Of a stretch of DNA of 64,000 nt, positions 36,629 to 45,887 are shown in pieces (position 1 is the first letter of the stretch; each line of letters begins with the position of its first letter). The notes below the pieces were generated by a model that had not been told where the DNA came from, ran no database searches, and was given only the letters and a program-made list of their open reading frames with translations. Source of the stretch: Halomonas ventosae (lineage in GTDB: Bacteria > Pseudomonadota > Gammaproteobacteria > Pseudomonadales > Halomonadaceae); NCBI RefSeq assembly GCF_004361885.1, contig NZ_SNWH01000001.1:1-64000 (forward strand), given 5' to 3'. A program made the position numbers and the translations under genes.

Positions 36629-37393
36629 TCAGCGCTTCACGGCGTGGAGCAGGAATTCTCGGTTGCCGTCACCGCCGAGCAGCGGGCTTTGCTGCCAGTG
36701 AACCACCTCGAGATCGAGCCCCTGGCAGCGCTCACGCACGCGGGCCTCCACCTCGGCGTAGCGCGCCGGGTCACTTACCAGGCCACGCGCATTGACGCCA
36801 CCCGGCCCCAGCTCGAACTGCGGCTTGACCAGGCTGATGAGCTCTCCCCCTGCCGACAGCAGGACGGCGATCTCGGCCAGGATCAGCGTCTGGGAAATGA
36901 AGGAAACATCCATCACCACAAGGTCCGGGCCGGCAGCCGCCTGGGCAGCGAGGGCCGCTTGCAGCCGCGGCTCGCTGGCCATGGTCCGCGCGTTGAGGCC
37001 TTCCAGGCAGGTCACGCGGGGATCGTCACGCAGCGACGGGGCGAGCTGGTCATGGCCGACGTCCACGCCGATCACGTGTGCCGCCCCGTGGCGCAGCGCG
37101 CAGTCGGTGAAGCCGCCGGTGGACTGGCCGACGTCGAGCACCAGCTGATTGGCGAGCCTCACGCCGAGCGCCTCGATCAGCGCCTCCAGCTTGAGCCCCG
37201 CCCGGGAGACATAGCGCTCCTCGGGGTCCTCCTCGACGATCAATCGAGTATCGTCGGGTAGCTTCTCGCCGGGCTTCCTGAGCGGCGTGCCGTCCTCGGC
37301 CAGCCGCACCCGGCCATGTCGAATCAGTCGCTGGGCGCGGGTGCGGGAGCGTGCCAGATCCTGAAGGACGAGCAGCTGGTCGAGACGTGGCAT
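36629..37393 (-). CDS. tlyA: TlyA-family S4 / FtsJ methyltransferase
   Basis: This 254-residue protein has an N-terminal S4 RNA-binding domain (MPRLDQLLVLQDLARSRTRAQ) and an FtsJ-type methyltransferase domain with LVLDVGQSTGGFTDCALRHGA and VVMDVSFISQTLIL. TlyA relatives 2'-O-methylate cytidines in rRNA and were once called haemolysin A. It is convergent with mscK and lies just downstream of the large unrecognised gene. Confidence 0.92.
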   Translation of the reverse strand: MPRLDQLLVLQDLARSRTRAQRLIRHGRVRLAEDGTPLRKPGEKLPDDTRLIVEEDPEERYVSRAGLKLEALIEALGVRLANQLVLDVGQSTGGFTDCALRHGAAHVIGVDVGHDQLAPSLRDDPRVTCLEGLNARTMASEPRLQAALAAQAAAGPDLVVMDVSFISQTLILAEIAVLLSAGGELISLVKPQFELGPGGVNARGLVSDPARYAEVEARVRERCQGLDLEVVHWQQSPLLGGDGNREFLLHAVKR

Positions 37394-37412
37394 GGCGACA
37401 GGTCACAGGGCC

Positions 37413-39449
37413 TTACGGCCCCTCGTCGGCCTGCAACCCGGTAGAGGGCAGGCGGTCGGCTCCCCAGCTGCGCCTGATATAACCGATCACTCGATCGAGC
37501 TCCTGCTGGGTGATCTTGGCCAGTTCGCCCCGCTCCAGCGGGTCGAAGTGGAAGATGTACAGGCGCGAGGCGAACTGCTCGAAGGGCAGCGAGGACTCGC
37601 CGAAGCGCTCGCCGTTGCCGGCGGTGCTGACTTTGATGCCATCGCCCCAGTCCTGGCCGCTGTCGTTGTTGGGATTGTAGAAATAGACCCGCATGGTGTC
37701 GCTGGGATCGAGGGTGACGCGCAACAGGGTGATGGCGTGCCAGCCGATGAAACGCGCTGCGCTGTCGGTCACCGCGATGCCAGCCGGCTGGGGGTGAATC
37801 AGCGGCTGGTTGCCGTTGTAATAGGGGTGATAGCTGGCATAGAAGTGGCGCAGAAAGTCGTCCAGCTCGTGCAATTGGCCGGTATCCACGTCGACATTGA
37901 TGCGAAAGCCGCGGCCCGACCACCAACCATGGAATTCCGGGTTGACCCAGCGGTGGGGGTCGCCCTCGCGCCCGAGGCAGCGCCGCCCCATCTCGGCATA
38001 GATGCGGTCCAGGTGCGGCACGACCAGCAGCGAAACCGGGTCCAGGTCCATCGGCAGCTCCTTGGCCACCCCGGAGAGGCTGGCCATGGAGGAGAGGGGC
38101 ATGCCCTCGAAGTGCATGATGATCTCATCGTCACGCGCGGCCCAGGTGACCATCTGCAGCAGGTAGTCCGGGTCGTTATAGGCCCACATGGAGAGCGCCC
38201 GGGCAGACTGGCAGGTGGGGTTGTTGCCCTGCCCGACGCCCAGTGGCAGCCCGAGCATGCACAGCACCCCTTCCAGCAGGCGGGCACGTGGCGAGGCGCT
38301 GTCGCCGAAGGCCAGGTTGAGCCTCGCCTCGGACCAGTCCGACAGCCTCAGCCCAAGCTGTCGCCACATGGCCGGGGCCACCGGAGGCTGGTAGAGGATA
38401 CCGCGCTCGAGTACCAGGGCCAGCCCGTAGACCGCCTGCGGCGTGGTCGGATAGACCGCACCGCGGATCAGCGCATGGACCAGTTCACGGTAGCAGAGCA
38501 GGCAGTCGCGCCCGGTAGACGACAATCCCAGGGCCTCGGCGACCAGGTGGTCGTCATGGTCGAGCAGGTAGCGCAGCAATACGGCATGATAGGACGACAC
38601 CAGGCTGGTATCGTGCATGGCCCTGGCGAACCCCGTGGCTTCGTACTGCAGGGCACCGCTGTCCATGCTCGCCAGGCGCTCCCGGTAGATGTCGAGGCCG
38701 GGATCCTCGCGGCATGCCTGGGTCGGGCCAAACAGGGAGCTGACCAGGCGGTCGGCGCCATGGCCGCTGGAGCCTAGGTCGATATCGGGGTTGGCCTGGC
38801 AGATGGCGATCTGGGTAATCATCTGCTTGATGGTGTCAACCTGGATCGGCCGCTGCTGCAGGATCCGCCAGATCTCGTCGATCAGTCGATCGATCACGTG
38901 CTCATAGCCGATGCGTTCGGCCAGGTGCTGGAAGAGGTGGTGGGGAATCTTTGCCAGGCGTCCCTGGGTCTCCCGTTCGGCCTCGGTGGGCGCGCCGAAC
39001 AGCAGCCAGAGATTGAGCGCCATCACCTGCGTCAGGTAATGGTGGGCCTGCTCCTCGGAGAGCAGGGGATGAAGATAGCCCCCCTTGGCCACGGCGAGGA
39101 TGCGCAGCTCGCTGATCGCCTCGATCACCACGATGTCGGGATCGGCGCTCTTCAACGCATGGGTAGTGAGAGAAGGTACCAGGTACTGGGGGGTCTGCCA
39201 GTCGGAGCCAAGAAAGATTCCAGCTTCCTCGAGTACTCGGGCCCGTTGCTCGATGGCCTCGCAGCCACCTTCTTGGAGCATCACCCGTCGAGCGATATCG
39301 AGCACACTGAACCGCTTGGCCCGCTTATCGAATGGCTGTGCCTGAGCCAGCGGGCCGATGGCGTCATCGAGTTGCTTCAACAGCTCGGCGAGCTTGTCGC
39401 TGCTCTGCTGCGAGGTGTTGGCGTCTTGCGTATGTCGATGCGTGGTCAC
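37413..39449 (-). CDS. Unrecognised 678-residue protein with papain-like Cys/His/Asn pattern
   Basis: I do not recognise this family. The N-terminal ~400 residues are helical with no signal peptide or membrane segment. The C-terminal ~270 residues show a possible cysteine-peptidase layout: Cys413 in GQGNNPTCQSARALSMW, preceded by Gln407 where papain enzymes place the oxyanion Gln; His571 in FIGWHAITLLRV; and Asn592 in YNPNNDSGQDWG, with a following Trp. Spacing and order (Q-C-H-N-W) match the papain fold. Activity, substrate and localisation are unknown. It may be a peptidase, transglutaminase or deamidase-like protein. It is divergent from ffs and codon use matches the host. Confidence 0.7.
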   Translation of the reverse strand: MTTHRHTQDANTSQQSSDKLAELLKQLDDAIGPLAQAQPFDKRAKRFSVLDIARRVMLQEGGCEAIEQRARVLEEAGIFLGSDWQTPQYLVPSLTTHALKSADPDIVVIEAISELRILAVAKGGYLHPLLSEEQAHHYLTQVMALNLWLLFGAPTEAERETQGRLAKIPHHLFQHLAERIGYEHVIDRLIDEIWRILQQRPIQVDTIKQMITQIAICQANPDIDLGSSGHGADRLVSSLFGPTQACREDPGLDIYRERLASMDSGALQYEATGFARAMHDTSLVSSYHAVLLRYLLDHDDHLVAEALGLSSTGRDCLLCYRELVHALIRGAVYPTTPQAVYGLALVLERGILYQPPVAPAMWRQLGLRLSDWSEARLNLAFGDSASPRARLLEGVLCMLGLPLGVGQGNNPTCQSARALSMWAYNDPDYLLQMVTWAARDDEIIMHFEGMPLSSMASLSGVAKELPMDLDPVSLLVVPHLDRIYAEMGRRCLGREGDPHRWVNPEFHGWWSGRGFRINVDVDTGQLHELDDFLRHFYASYHPYYNGNQPLIHPQPAGIAVTDSAARFIGWHAITLLRVTLDPSDTMRVYFYNPNNDSGQDWGDGIKVSTAGNGERFGESSLPFEQFASRLYIFHFDPLERGELAKITQQELDRVIGYIRRSWGADRLPSTGLQADEGP

Positions 39450-39679
39450 GCCGACTCCTTGTGGTCAGGCTATCGCGCTCTCCATGACGCCTGTCTCGGA
39501 CATAGAAATCAAGCCTTTCCATGTGCTTGAGCCGTTCCTTTGTGCGTGCCGCCTGGTCGCCCTTGAAATGGCTAGAACCGACCTCGATACGAAATCTGAG
39601 TTGCCTGTTTAATTCTACACGAGGTGTCCGAGTTTCTCATCCACGGGCCGTCGGCGAGTCGACTCGAGTCAGCCGGTCC

Positions 39680-39708
39680 TTGTGGCCGGCGGCAGGCACT
39701 GCTATAGT
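39680..39708 (+). promoter_or_regulatory. Promoter of ffs
   Basis: TTGTGG (39680-39685) and TATAGT (39703-39708) are 17 bp apart. Transcription from here would give a ~55-nt leader, to be removed when 4.5S RNA is matured. The rest of the 321-bp gap back to the 678-residue gene (39450-39679) shows a GAGTCGACTC palindrome and nothing else I recognise. Confidence 0.6.
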
Positions 39709-39770
39709 ATGTCCCCTCGATCACGGCGTGCGCCGGAGTCGAGCGAGCGATGCCTTGGGCATCCTGCTGT

Positions 39771-39880
39771 GGTGGCCCCGTCGGTCCTCCCGCAACGCTA
39801 GACCGCAAACCCCGCCAGGCCCGGAAGGGAGCAACGGTAGTGGTGGACGCGTGTGCCGGGATGTGGCTGTCGGGGCCACC
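39771..39880 (+). ncRNA. ffs: 4.5S RNA of the signal recognition particle
   Basis: This 110-nt RNA has closing ends GGTGGCCCCG and CGGGGCCACC that pair perfectly. The conserved Ffh-binding region is present as CAGGCCCGGAAGGGAGCA with the GGAA tetraloop, and GACGCGTGTGCCGGGATGT matches the conserved 3' half. The small bacterial SRP RNA guides membrane proteins to the translocon with Ffh. A short T-rich tail follows. Confidence 0.95.
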
Positions 39881-40135
39881 TCCATTTTGAGGCCCTTTAT
39901 TTTGCAGGTCTTTGAGTCGAGGGCGCTTCTCGCCGCCGGCTTGGTCGACAGCATGATCCGTTGCGGCAACCCTTCCTGCTTGTGTCTGATTTTGATAGGA
40001 GAATCCGCCAGCGGTTATTGCCGCTCGCTATCATCCGCTGCATTTGCTCATGGCGCGTCGGTCGATGCGTTGCCTGCCCTCCTGCAACGCGGGGCAGTGA
40101 AGGCCCAGGAGACTGACGTTCGTTGTATGCGCCTA

Positions 40136-40164
40136 TTGGCCGCGCTGGGGAAGCGCGCTAAGGT
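40136..40164 (+). promoter_or_regulatory. Weak promoter candidate for the TrpX-like operon
   Basis: TTGGCC (40136-40141), 17 bp and TAAGGT (40159-40164) lie about 40 bp upstream of the binding-protein start. The match is modest. The rest of the 325-bp gap after ffs (39881-40135) holds a T-rich stretch just after the RNA and no recognisable gene. Confidence 0.35.
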
Positions 40165-40205
40165 GCAGGCTCAGTTTTTCAACTCCACAAAAAAGAAGGA
40201 ACCCC

Positions 40206-41168
40206 ATGATGCGGCGTCCAATCCTCTCCGCGGTACTGTGTTCCATGCTGATGGCCGGGGTGGCTCAGGCCGAAACCGTCAATCTTGGCATCACCCAGAT
40301 CGTCGAGCACCCGGCGCTGGACGCCAGTCGTCAGGGGGCGCTGGATGAGCTAGCCGAGCGCGGTTATGTCGAAGGAGAGAATCTCGAGATCGACTTCCAG
40401 AACGCCCAGGGCAATCCCACCATCGCCGCCCAGATCGCCCGCAAGTTCGCCGGCGACCGCCCCGACCTGGTGCTGGCGATCAGCACCCCCTCGGCCCAGG
40501 CCGCGGCCGCTGCGTTGCAGGATGACACTCCCATCGTCTTCACCGCGGTCACCGACCCGCTGCTGGCCAAGCTGGTAAACGACATGGACGCCCCCGGCGG
40601 CCATATCACCGGCGTGGTCGACGCGCCGCCGCTTCAGGCGCAGCTGCAGCTGATCCGCGACATGTTCCCGGAGGCCGAGCGTCTCGGCATCCTTTATAAC
40701 CCTGGCGAGGCCAACTCCGTCTCCCAGGTCGAGAAGCTCCAGGCGATGGCTCCCGAGTTCGGCTTCGAGCTGGTCGAGGTGACCGCCTCGCGCACCTCCG
40801 AGGTGATGGGCGCGGCACGCAGCCTGGCCGGTCGCGTGGACGCCATCTATGTGCCGGTGGACAACACCGTGGTCTCCGCCCTGGAAAGCGTGCTCAAGGT
40901 CAGCTACGACGCCGACATCCCGGTATTCACCGGCGACAACTCCTCGGTGGAGCGCGGCGCCCTGGCCTCCCTGGGCTTTAGCTACTACGACATGGGCCGC
41001 CAGACCGGCGCGATGATGGCCCGCATCCTGAGCGGCGAGAAGGCCGGTGACCTGCCGGTGGGTACCGTGGAGAAGCTGGAGCTGATCCTCAACCGCGGCG
41101 CCGCCGAGCAGATCGGCTACGATATCCCGGCCGAGTTCGAGGAGCAGGCGGTCGAGATCTTCGACTGA
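40206..41168 (+). CDS. ABC importer substrate-binding protein, TrpX family
   Basis: This 320-residue periplasmic binding protein has a signal peptide ending VAQAETV. The mature part follows the TrpX/DUF534 pattern: NLGITQIVEHPALDASRQG, FAGDRPDLVLAISTPSAQAA, DAIYVPVDNTVVSALESV and FSYYDMGRQTGAMM. The family carries aromatic amino acids in studied Gram-positive systems; the ligand here is not proven. AAGGAA precedes two consecutive ATG codons, either of which may be used. The permease and ATPase follow. Confidence 0.87.
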   Translation: MMRRPILSAVLCSMLMAGVAQAETVNLGITQIVEHPALDASRQGALDELAERGYVEGENLEIDFQNAQGNPTIAAQIARKFAGDRPDLVLAISTPSAQAAAAALQDDTPIVFTAVTDPLLAKLVNDMDAPGGHITGVVDAPPLQAQLQLIRDMFPEAERLGILYNPGEANSVSQVEKLQAMAPEFGFELVEVTASRTSEVMGAARSLAGRVDAIYVPVDNTVVSALESVLKVSYDADIPVFTGDNSSVERGALASLGFSYYDMGRQTGAMMARILSGEKAGDLPVGTVEKLELILNRGAAEQIGYDIPAEFEEQAVEIFD

Positions 41169-41178
41169 GGCATGACAC

Positions 41179-41200
41179 CGGGGAGGGGTAGCCCTCCCCG
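41179..41200 (+). promoter_or_regulatory. Strong intercistronic hairpin without T run
   Basis: A 9-bp perfect stem CGGGGAGGG/CCCTCCCCG with a GTAG loop lies between the binding-protein stop and the permease start. With no T run it is more likely an mRNA-stabilising or partial attenuation hairpin, keeping binding protein above transporter levels, than a terminator. Confidence 0.7.
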
Positions 41201-41215
41201 TCACGGAAAGCATTC

Positions 41216-42097
41216 ATGAGTCTTATCGCGTTTCTTGGGGCCATCGAGCTTGGCCTCATCTTCGGTTTTGTCGCCCTCGGCGTCTATCTCTCCTTCCGCG
41301 TCCTCGACTTCCCCGACCTCACCGTCGACGGCAGCTTCCCGCTGGGTGCCGCCGTGGCGGCGGTATGGATCGTGGGTGGCGGCAACCCCTGGGTGGGCAC
41401 GGCCCTGGCCGTGATCGCCGGTGGCATGGCTGGTATCGTCACCGCCTGGATGGCGGTGAAGCTCAAGATCCTCAACCTGCTGGCGTCGATCCTGTCGATG
41501 ATCGCGCTCTACTCCATCAACCTGCGCATCATGGGGCGGCCCAACATCGCCCTGCTCACCGAAAGCACCATCTTCACCCCGCTGGAGACGTTGCCGCTGA
41601 GCCGCTACATCGTCTATCCGCTGGCGATCCTGGCAGGTCTCGCCGTGGTCACCGCGCTGCTCAACCGCTTCCTCACCAGCGAGGTCGGCCTGGCGATGCG
41701 CGCCACCGGCGAGAACCCGCGCATGGCCTCGGGCAACGGCATCAACACCTCGGTGATGGTGCTGGCCGGCATGGCGCTCTCCAATGCCCTGGTGGCACTG
41801 GGCGGGGCGCTGTTCGCCCAGAGCCAGGGCAGCGCCGACGTGACCATGGGCGTGGGGACCATCGTGGTGGGGCTGGCCGCGGTGATCGGCGGCCAGTCGC
41901 TGATCACCGGGCGCACCATACTGGTGGCCACCCTAGCCTGCATCTTCGGTTCCATTCTCTATCGCCTGATGGTGGCGGTGGCCCTCAACGCTGACTTCAT
42001 CGGTCTGCAGGCCCAGGACCTCAACCTGGTCACCGCGCTGCTGGTTGGTTTCGCCCTGGTGCTGCCGCGGTTCAAGCGCAGGAGGCGCGTCGCATGA
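41216..42097 (+). CDS. ABC importer permease, TrpY-like
   Basis: This 293-residue membrane protein has eight or more helices. ALGVYLSFRVLDFPDLTVDGSF, ATGENPRMASGNGINTSVMV and GLAAVIGGQSL match the branched-chain-type/TrpY permease family. It overlaps the ATPase gene by 4 bp and forms the membrane path of this importer. Confidence 0.88.
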   Translation: MSLIAFLGAIELGLIFGFVALGVYLSFRVLDFPDLTVDGSFPLGAAVAAVWIVGGGNPWVGTALAVIAGGMAGIVTAWMAVKLKILNLLASILSMIALYSINLRIMGRPNIALLTESTIFTPLETLPLSRYIVYPLAILAGLAVVTALLNRFLTSEVGLAMRATGENPRMASGNGINTSVMVLAGMALSNALVALGGALFAQSQGSADVTMGVGTIVVGLAAVIGGQSLITGRTILVATLACIFGSILYRLMVAVALNADFIGLQAQDLNLVTALLVGFALVLPRFKRRRRVA

Positions 42098-42888
42098 TCG
42101 AGCTCCACGACATCCACGTCACCTTCAACCCCGGCACACCGCTCGAGAACCATGTTCTCAAGGGGATCGACCTGACCATCGATGAGAGCCAGTTCGTCAC
42201 CGTGATCGGCGGCAACGGCGCCGGCAAGTCGACCCTGCTCAACGTGCTGGCCGGCGAGATCATCGCCCAGCCCGGACGGGTGCTGATCGGCGGCCGCGAT
42301 GTCACCCGCCTGCCCGCCTTCCGGCGCTCCGACCTGGTGGCGCGGGTCTACCAGGACCCGCTGGCCGGTACCTGCGGCACCCTCACCCTCGAGGAGAACA
42401 TGGCCTTGGCCTTTGCCCGCGGGCGGCGTCGGCGCCTGGGGCGGGCGCTGGACGGCGCGCTGCGCCGCCGCCTGCGCGACAACCTGGCCAGACTGGGGCT
42501 GGGGCTGGAGGATCGCCTCGACGACAGCATCGGCCTGCTCTCCGGCGGCCAGCGCCAGGCGGTCAGCCTGCTGATGGCGGCGCTGCAGCCCATGGAGATC
42601 CTGCTCCTCGATGAACACACCGCGGCGCTGGATCCGCGCATCGCCAGCTTCGTGCTGGAACTCTCCGCCGACATCATCCGCGAGCAGCGCCTCACCGCTC
42701 TGATGGTGACCCACAGCATGCGCCAGGCGCTGGACGTGGGGCACCGCACCCTCATGATGGACCAGGGCGAGGTGGCTTTCGACGTCAAGGGCGAGCAGCG
42801 CGCCGGCCTCGATGTGCCGGACCTGCTCAAGCTCTTCGAGCGCGCCCGGGGCGGGCAGGTTGACGATGACTCGCTGCTGCTGGGCTGA
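42094..42888 (+). CDS. ABC importer ATPase, TrpZ-like
   Basis: This 264-residue ATPase has Walker A GGNGAGKST, signature LLSGGQRQA and Walker B ILLLDEHTAALDP, with an H-switch in VTHSM. The His in DEHTAALDP in place of the usual Pro is a feature I associate with this subfamily. It powers the permease overlapping it. Confidence 0.9.
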   Translation: MIELHDIHVTFNPGTPLENHVLKGIDLTIDESQFVTVIGGNGAGKSTLLNVLAGEIIAQPGRVLIGGRDVTRLPAFRRSDLVARVYQDPLAGTCGTLTLEENMALAFARGRRRRLGRALDGALRRRLRDNLARLGLGLEDRLDDSIGLLSGGQRQAVSLLMAALQPMEILLLDEHTAALDPRIASFVLELSADIIREQRLTALMVTHSMRQALDVGHRTLMMDQGEVAFDVKGEQRAGLDVPDLLKLFERARGGQVDDDSLLLG

Positions 42889-42934
42889 GCAGACACGCCA
42901 CGCGTACCCCCTCCTGTTCATCACTGAGCGCCGC

Positions 42935-42963
42935 TTCCCGCTAGGCCCCCCGGCCGCTAGAAT
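42935..42963 (+). promoter_or_regulatory. Promoter candidate for dnaX operon
   Basis: TTCCCG (42935-42940), 17 bp and TAGAAT (42958-42963) lie about 95 bp upstream of dnaX. The -10 is good and the -35 weak. Confidence 0.45.
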
Positions 42964-43056
42964 GATCGGTTCCAGGCAGGCATGGGGCTGGGGCATGGCA
43001 GGCCGTGGCCGCCGCCCTGCGCTGCCGTTCGCTTTATCGCAAGGATCCCGCGCTGC

Positions 43057-44853
43057 ATGAGCTATCAGGTTCTGGCCCGCAAGTGGCGACCGCGTACCTT
43101 CCATGAGCTGGTCGGCCAGGAGCATGTCCAGCGTGCGCTGGTCAACGCCCTCGACCAGGGTCGTCTGCACCACGCCTACCTGTTCACCGGAACCCGCGGT
43201 GTGGGCAAGACCACACTGGCGCGGATCCTGGCCAAGTGCCTGAACTGTACGGCCAACGGTCAGGGCGACGCGGGCGTGACCTCGACGCCTTGCGGCGAGT
43301 GTGACAACTGCCGCTCCATCGACGAGGGACGTTTCGTCGACCTGATCGAGGTTGACGCTGCCTCGCGCACCAAGGTGGAGGATACCCGCGAGCTGCTCGA
43401 CAACGTCCAGTACGCGCCGACCCAGGGGCGCTACAAGGTGTACCTGATCGACGAGGTACACATGCTCTCCACCAGCAGCTTCAACGCCCTGCTGAAGACC
43501 CTGGAGGAGCCCCCGCCGCATGTGAAGTTCCTGCTGGCGACCACTGACCCGCAGAAGCTGCCGCCGACGGTGTTGTCGCGCTGCCTGCAGTTTACCCTCA
43601 AGCACCTGCCGCCCGAGCGCATCGTCGGCCACCTGGCCAAGGTGCTCGAGGCCGAGGGCGTGCCCTGCGAGGAGAGTGCTCTGTGGTTGCTGGGCAAGGC
43701 CGCCGAGGGCTCCATGCGCGATGCTATGAGCCTCACCGACCAGGCGATCGCCTTCGGCCAGGGCGAGGTGCACCATGCCGATGTGGCGGCGATGCTCGGC
43801 ACCCTCGACCACCGCCATGTGCTGGCGCTGGTCGAGGCCCTGGCTGCGGTGGATGCCCCTCGGCTGCTCGCCGAGGTGGTCGCCCTGGCCGAGCAGGGCC
43901 CGGACTTCGCCGCGGTGCTCGATGACATTACCGGCGTGCTCCACCGTCTGGCCATCGCCCAGATGGTGCCCGACGCCGTGGACAACGCCCATGGCGACCG
44001 CGAGGCGCTGCTCGCGCTGGCCGCCCGCTTTACCGCCGAGGACATCCAGCTCTACTACCAGATCGGCATCCAGGGCCGTGGCGACATGGCACATGCCCCG
44101 GACCTGCGCAGCGCCCTGGAGATGACCCTGCTGCGCATGCTGGCCTTCCGCCCCCAGGGTGTGCCGCGCCCCGCCCAGACGCCGCTGCCCATGCGCGGCC
44201 AGGGCGAGCCCGGCGGAGCGAGGCCGGCCGGAGAGGAGCCGCCCCCACCGGGCGGATCGGCTCCCGAGGAGAGCTCGTCACCTCGGCCTGCCCAGGCTGC
44301 GCCCGAGACCGCCGACAAATGTCCGGCGGCCAGCCCGCCTCCGGATGATGCGCCTCCCCCTTGGGTCGAGCGGGAGGATGAGGGTGCGAAGGCCACCGTA
44401 GCGCAGCAGCCCGATGCCTCTTCGGCGCCCCCGGCCCCTGCACAGGACCGCTTCGGCCATGCCGACTGGCTGGCTGCCTTCGATTCGCTGGGACTGGGCG
44501 GGCTGACCCGCAACCTGGCGGCGCACTGCATTGTAGAGGCCGACGACGGCGAACGGCTCACACTGCGTCTCGACCCCTCCCAGGAGGCGATGCAGGCCGA
44601 GGTCCATGTGACGCGTATTCGCGAGGCGCTGGCCGCCATCGGGGTCGAGCGACGCCTGGTCCTCGAGGCAGGGGTGTTGCCCGCGGAGCTCGAGCCCCCC
44701 AGGCAGCAGGCCGAACGCCTGGCCGCCCAACAACATGCCGAGGCGATTGAAGCCTTGAGCCGTGACCCCCATGTACAGAAGCTACAGCAGGCCTTCGGCG
44801 CGCGCCTGATCGATGCCACGGTCAAGCCCGCCGGGGCCGAAGCACGCGGTTGA
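43057..44853 (+). CDS. dnaX: DNA polymerase III tau/gamma subunit
   Basis: This 598-residue clamp-loader subunit starts MSYQVLARKWRPRTFHELVG. Walker A is GTRGVGKTT, the four-Cys zinc module is CLNC ... CGECDNC, Walker B is VYLIDEVHML and sensor 1 follows in LLATTDPQKLP. A proline/alanine-rich linker at ~370-460 joins the tau domain that binds the polymerase and DnaB. I see no A-rich slippery stretch for the E. coli-type frameshift that makes gamma. The frame is open 25 codons upstream, but this ATG gives the conserved start. Confidence 0.96.
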   Translation: MSYQVLARKWRPRTFHELVGQEHVQRALVNALDQGRLHHAYLFTGTRGVGKTTLARILAKCLNCTANGQGDAGVTSTPCGECDNCRSIDEGRFVDLIEVDAASRTKVEDTRELLDNVQYAPTQGRYKVYLIDEVHMLSTSSFNALLKTLEEPPPHVKFLLATTDPQKLPPTVLSRCLQFTLKHLPPERIVGHLAKVLEAEGVPCEESALWLLGKAAEGSMRDAMSLTDQAIAFGQGEVHHADVAAMLGTLDHRHVLALVEALAAVDAPRLLAEVVALAEQGPDFAAVLDDITGVLHRLAIAQMVPDAVDNAHGDREALLALAARFTAEDIQLYYQIGIQGRGDMAHAPDLRSALEMTLLRMLAFRPQGVPRPAQTPLPMRGQGEPGGARPAGEEPPPPGGSAPEESSSPRPAQAAPETADKCPAASPPPDDAPPPWVEREDEGAKATVAQQPDASSAPPAPAQDRFGHADWLAAFDSLGLGGLTRNLAAHCIVEADDGERLTLRLDPSQEAMQAEVHVTRIREALAAIGVERRLVLEAGVLPAELEPPRQQAERLAAQQHAEAIEALSRDPHVQKLQQAFGARLIDATVKPAGAEARG

Positions 44854-44906
44854 GCCGCGTCGCTGCCACCGCAACCACCAACCACTAATTACGCGAGGAC
44901 TCCGCC

Positions 44907-45233
44907 ATGATGAAGGGTGGAATGGGTAACCTGATGAAGCAGGCTCAGGAGATGCAGGAAAAGATGCAGCGTGCCCAGGAGGAGGTCGCCAAGGCCGAGG
45001 TCCAGGGCGAGGCCGGGGCAGGCATGGTCAAGGTGACCATGAACGGCCGCCACGACGTGAGCAAGGTTGATATCGACCCCAGCGTCATGGAGGAGGATAA
45101 GGAGCTGCTCGAGGATCTGCTGGCCGCAGCCGTGAACGATGCCGTGCGCAAGGTCGAGGTCACCTCCAAGGCCAAGATGGAGGAGGCAACGGCGGGCCTG
45201 AATTTGCCGCCGGGCTTCAAGATGCCCTTCTGA
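44907..45233 (+). CDS. ybaB: YbaB/EbfC nucleoid-associated protein
   Basis: This 108-residue protein has the amphipathic N-terminal helix [38 protein letters not shown] and the closing [10 protein letters not shown]. It binds DNA as a dimer. It lies between dnaX and recR, as in most proteobacteria. Confidence 0.95.
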   Translation: MMKGGMGNLMKQAQEMQEKMQRAQEEVAKAEVQGEAGAGMVKVTMNGRHDVSKVDIDPSVMEEDKELLEDLLAAAVNDAVRKVEVTSKAKMEEATAGLNLPPGFKMPF

Positions 45234-45255
45234 TTGACGCCGAAACGGACCGCCG

Positions 45256-45861
45256 ATGAGCTTTTCCCCGCTGGTCGAAAGACTGATGGAGTCGCTGCGC
45301 GTGCTGCCGGGCGTGGGGCCCAAGACGGCCCAGCGCATGGCCATGCACCTGCTCGAGCGGGACCGTGACGGCGGCCGTCGCCTGGTGGATGTGTTGGGTG
45401 TGGCGCTGGAGCAGGTCGGCTACTGCCGACGCTGCCGGACCCTCACCGAGGAGGAGGTCTGCAGCCTCTGCACGAGCGCGCGACGCGACGACGAGCTACT
45501 CTGTGTGGTGGAATCTCCCGCCGACCAGCTGGCCATCGAGGAGGCCGGTGGCTATCGCGGCCGCTACTTCGTGCTGCACGGCCACCTCTCGCCGCTGGAT
45601 GGCATCGGCCCCGAGGATATCGGCCTCGACCAGCTCGAGGCGCGCGTCGCCGAGGGCGGCGTGGAGGAGGTGGTGCTTGCCACCAACCCCACCGTGGAGG
45701 GCGAGGCGACGGCCCACTATATTGCCGCCCAGCTCTCGCCCCTGGGCGTTTCGCTCTCTCGGCTGGCCTATGGCGTGCCCATGGGCGGTGAACTCGAATA
45801 CGTCGACGGTGGCACCCTGAGCCGCGCCTTCAATGGTCGCCTGCCCTTCCGGGGCGAGTGA
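45256..45861 (+). CDS. recR: Recombination protein RecR
   Basis: This 201-residue protein of the RecFOR pathway has [17 protein letters not shown], the four-Cys zinc finger [16 protein letters not shown], and a Toprim domain ([34 protein letters not shown]). It helps load RecA at gaps and follows ybaB. Confidence 0.96.
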   Translation: MSFSPLVERLMESLRVLPGVGPKTAQRMAMHLLERDRDGGRRLVDVLGVALEQVGYCRRCRTLTEEEVCSLCTSARRDDELLCVVESPADQLAIEEAGGYRGRYFVLHGHLSPLDGIGPEDIGLDQLEARVAEGGVEEVVLATNPTVEGEATAHYIAAQLSPLGVSLSRLAYGVPMGGELEYVDGGTLSRAFNGRLPFRGE

Positions 45862-45887
45862 CGCCCCTTTCCCTGCCGGAATCCTGC

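Noticed and set aside
39881-39910. Terminator after 4.5S RNA
   Set aside because: There are T-rich runs but no stem separate from the RNA's own closing helix, so no independent terminator is claimed.
43057-44853. Programmed frameshift in dnaX
   Set aside because: No A-rich slippery heptamer with a following hairpin was seen; the gene reads as full-length tau.
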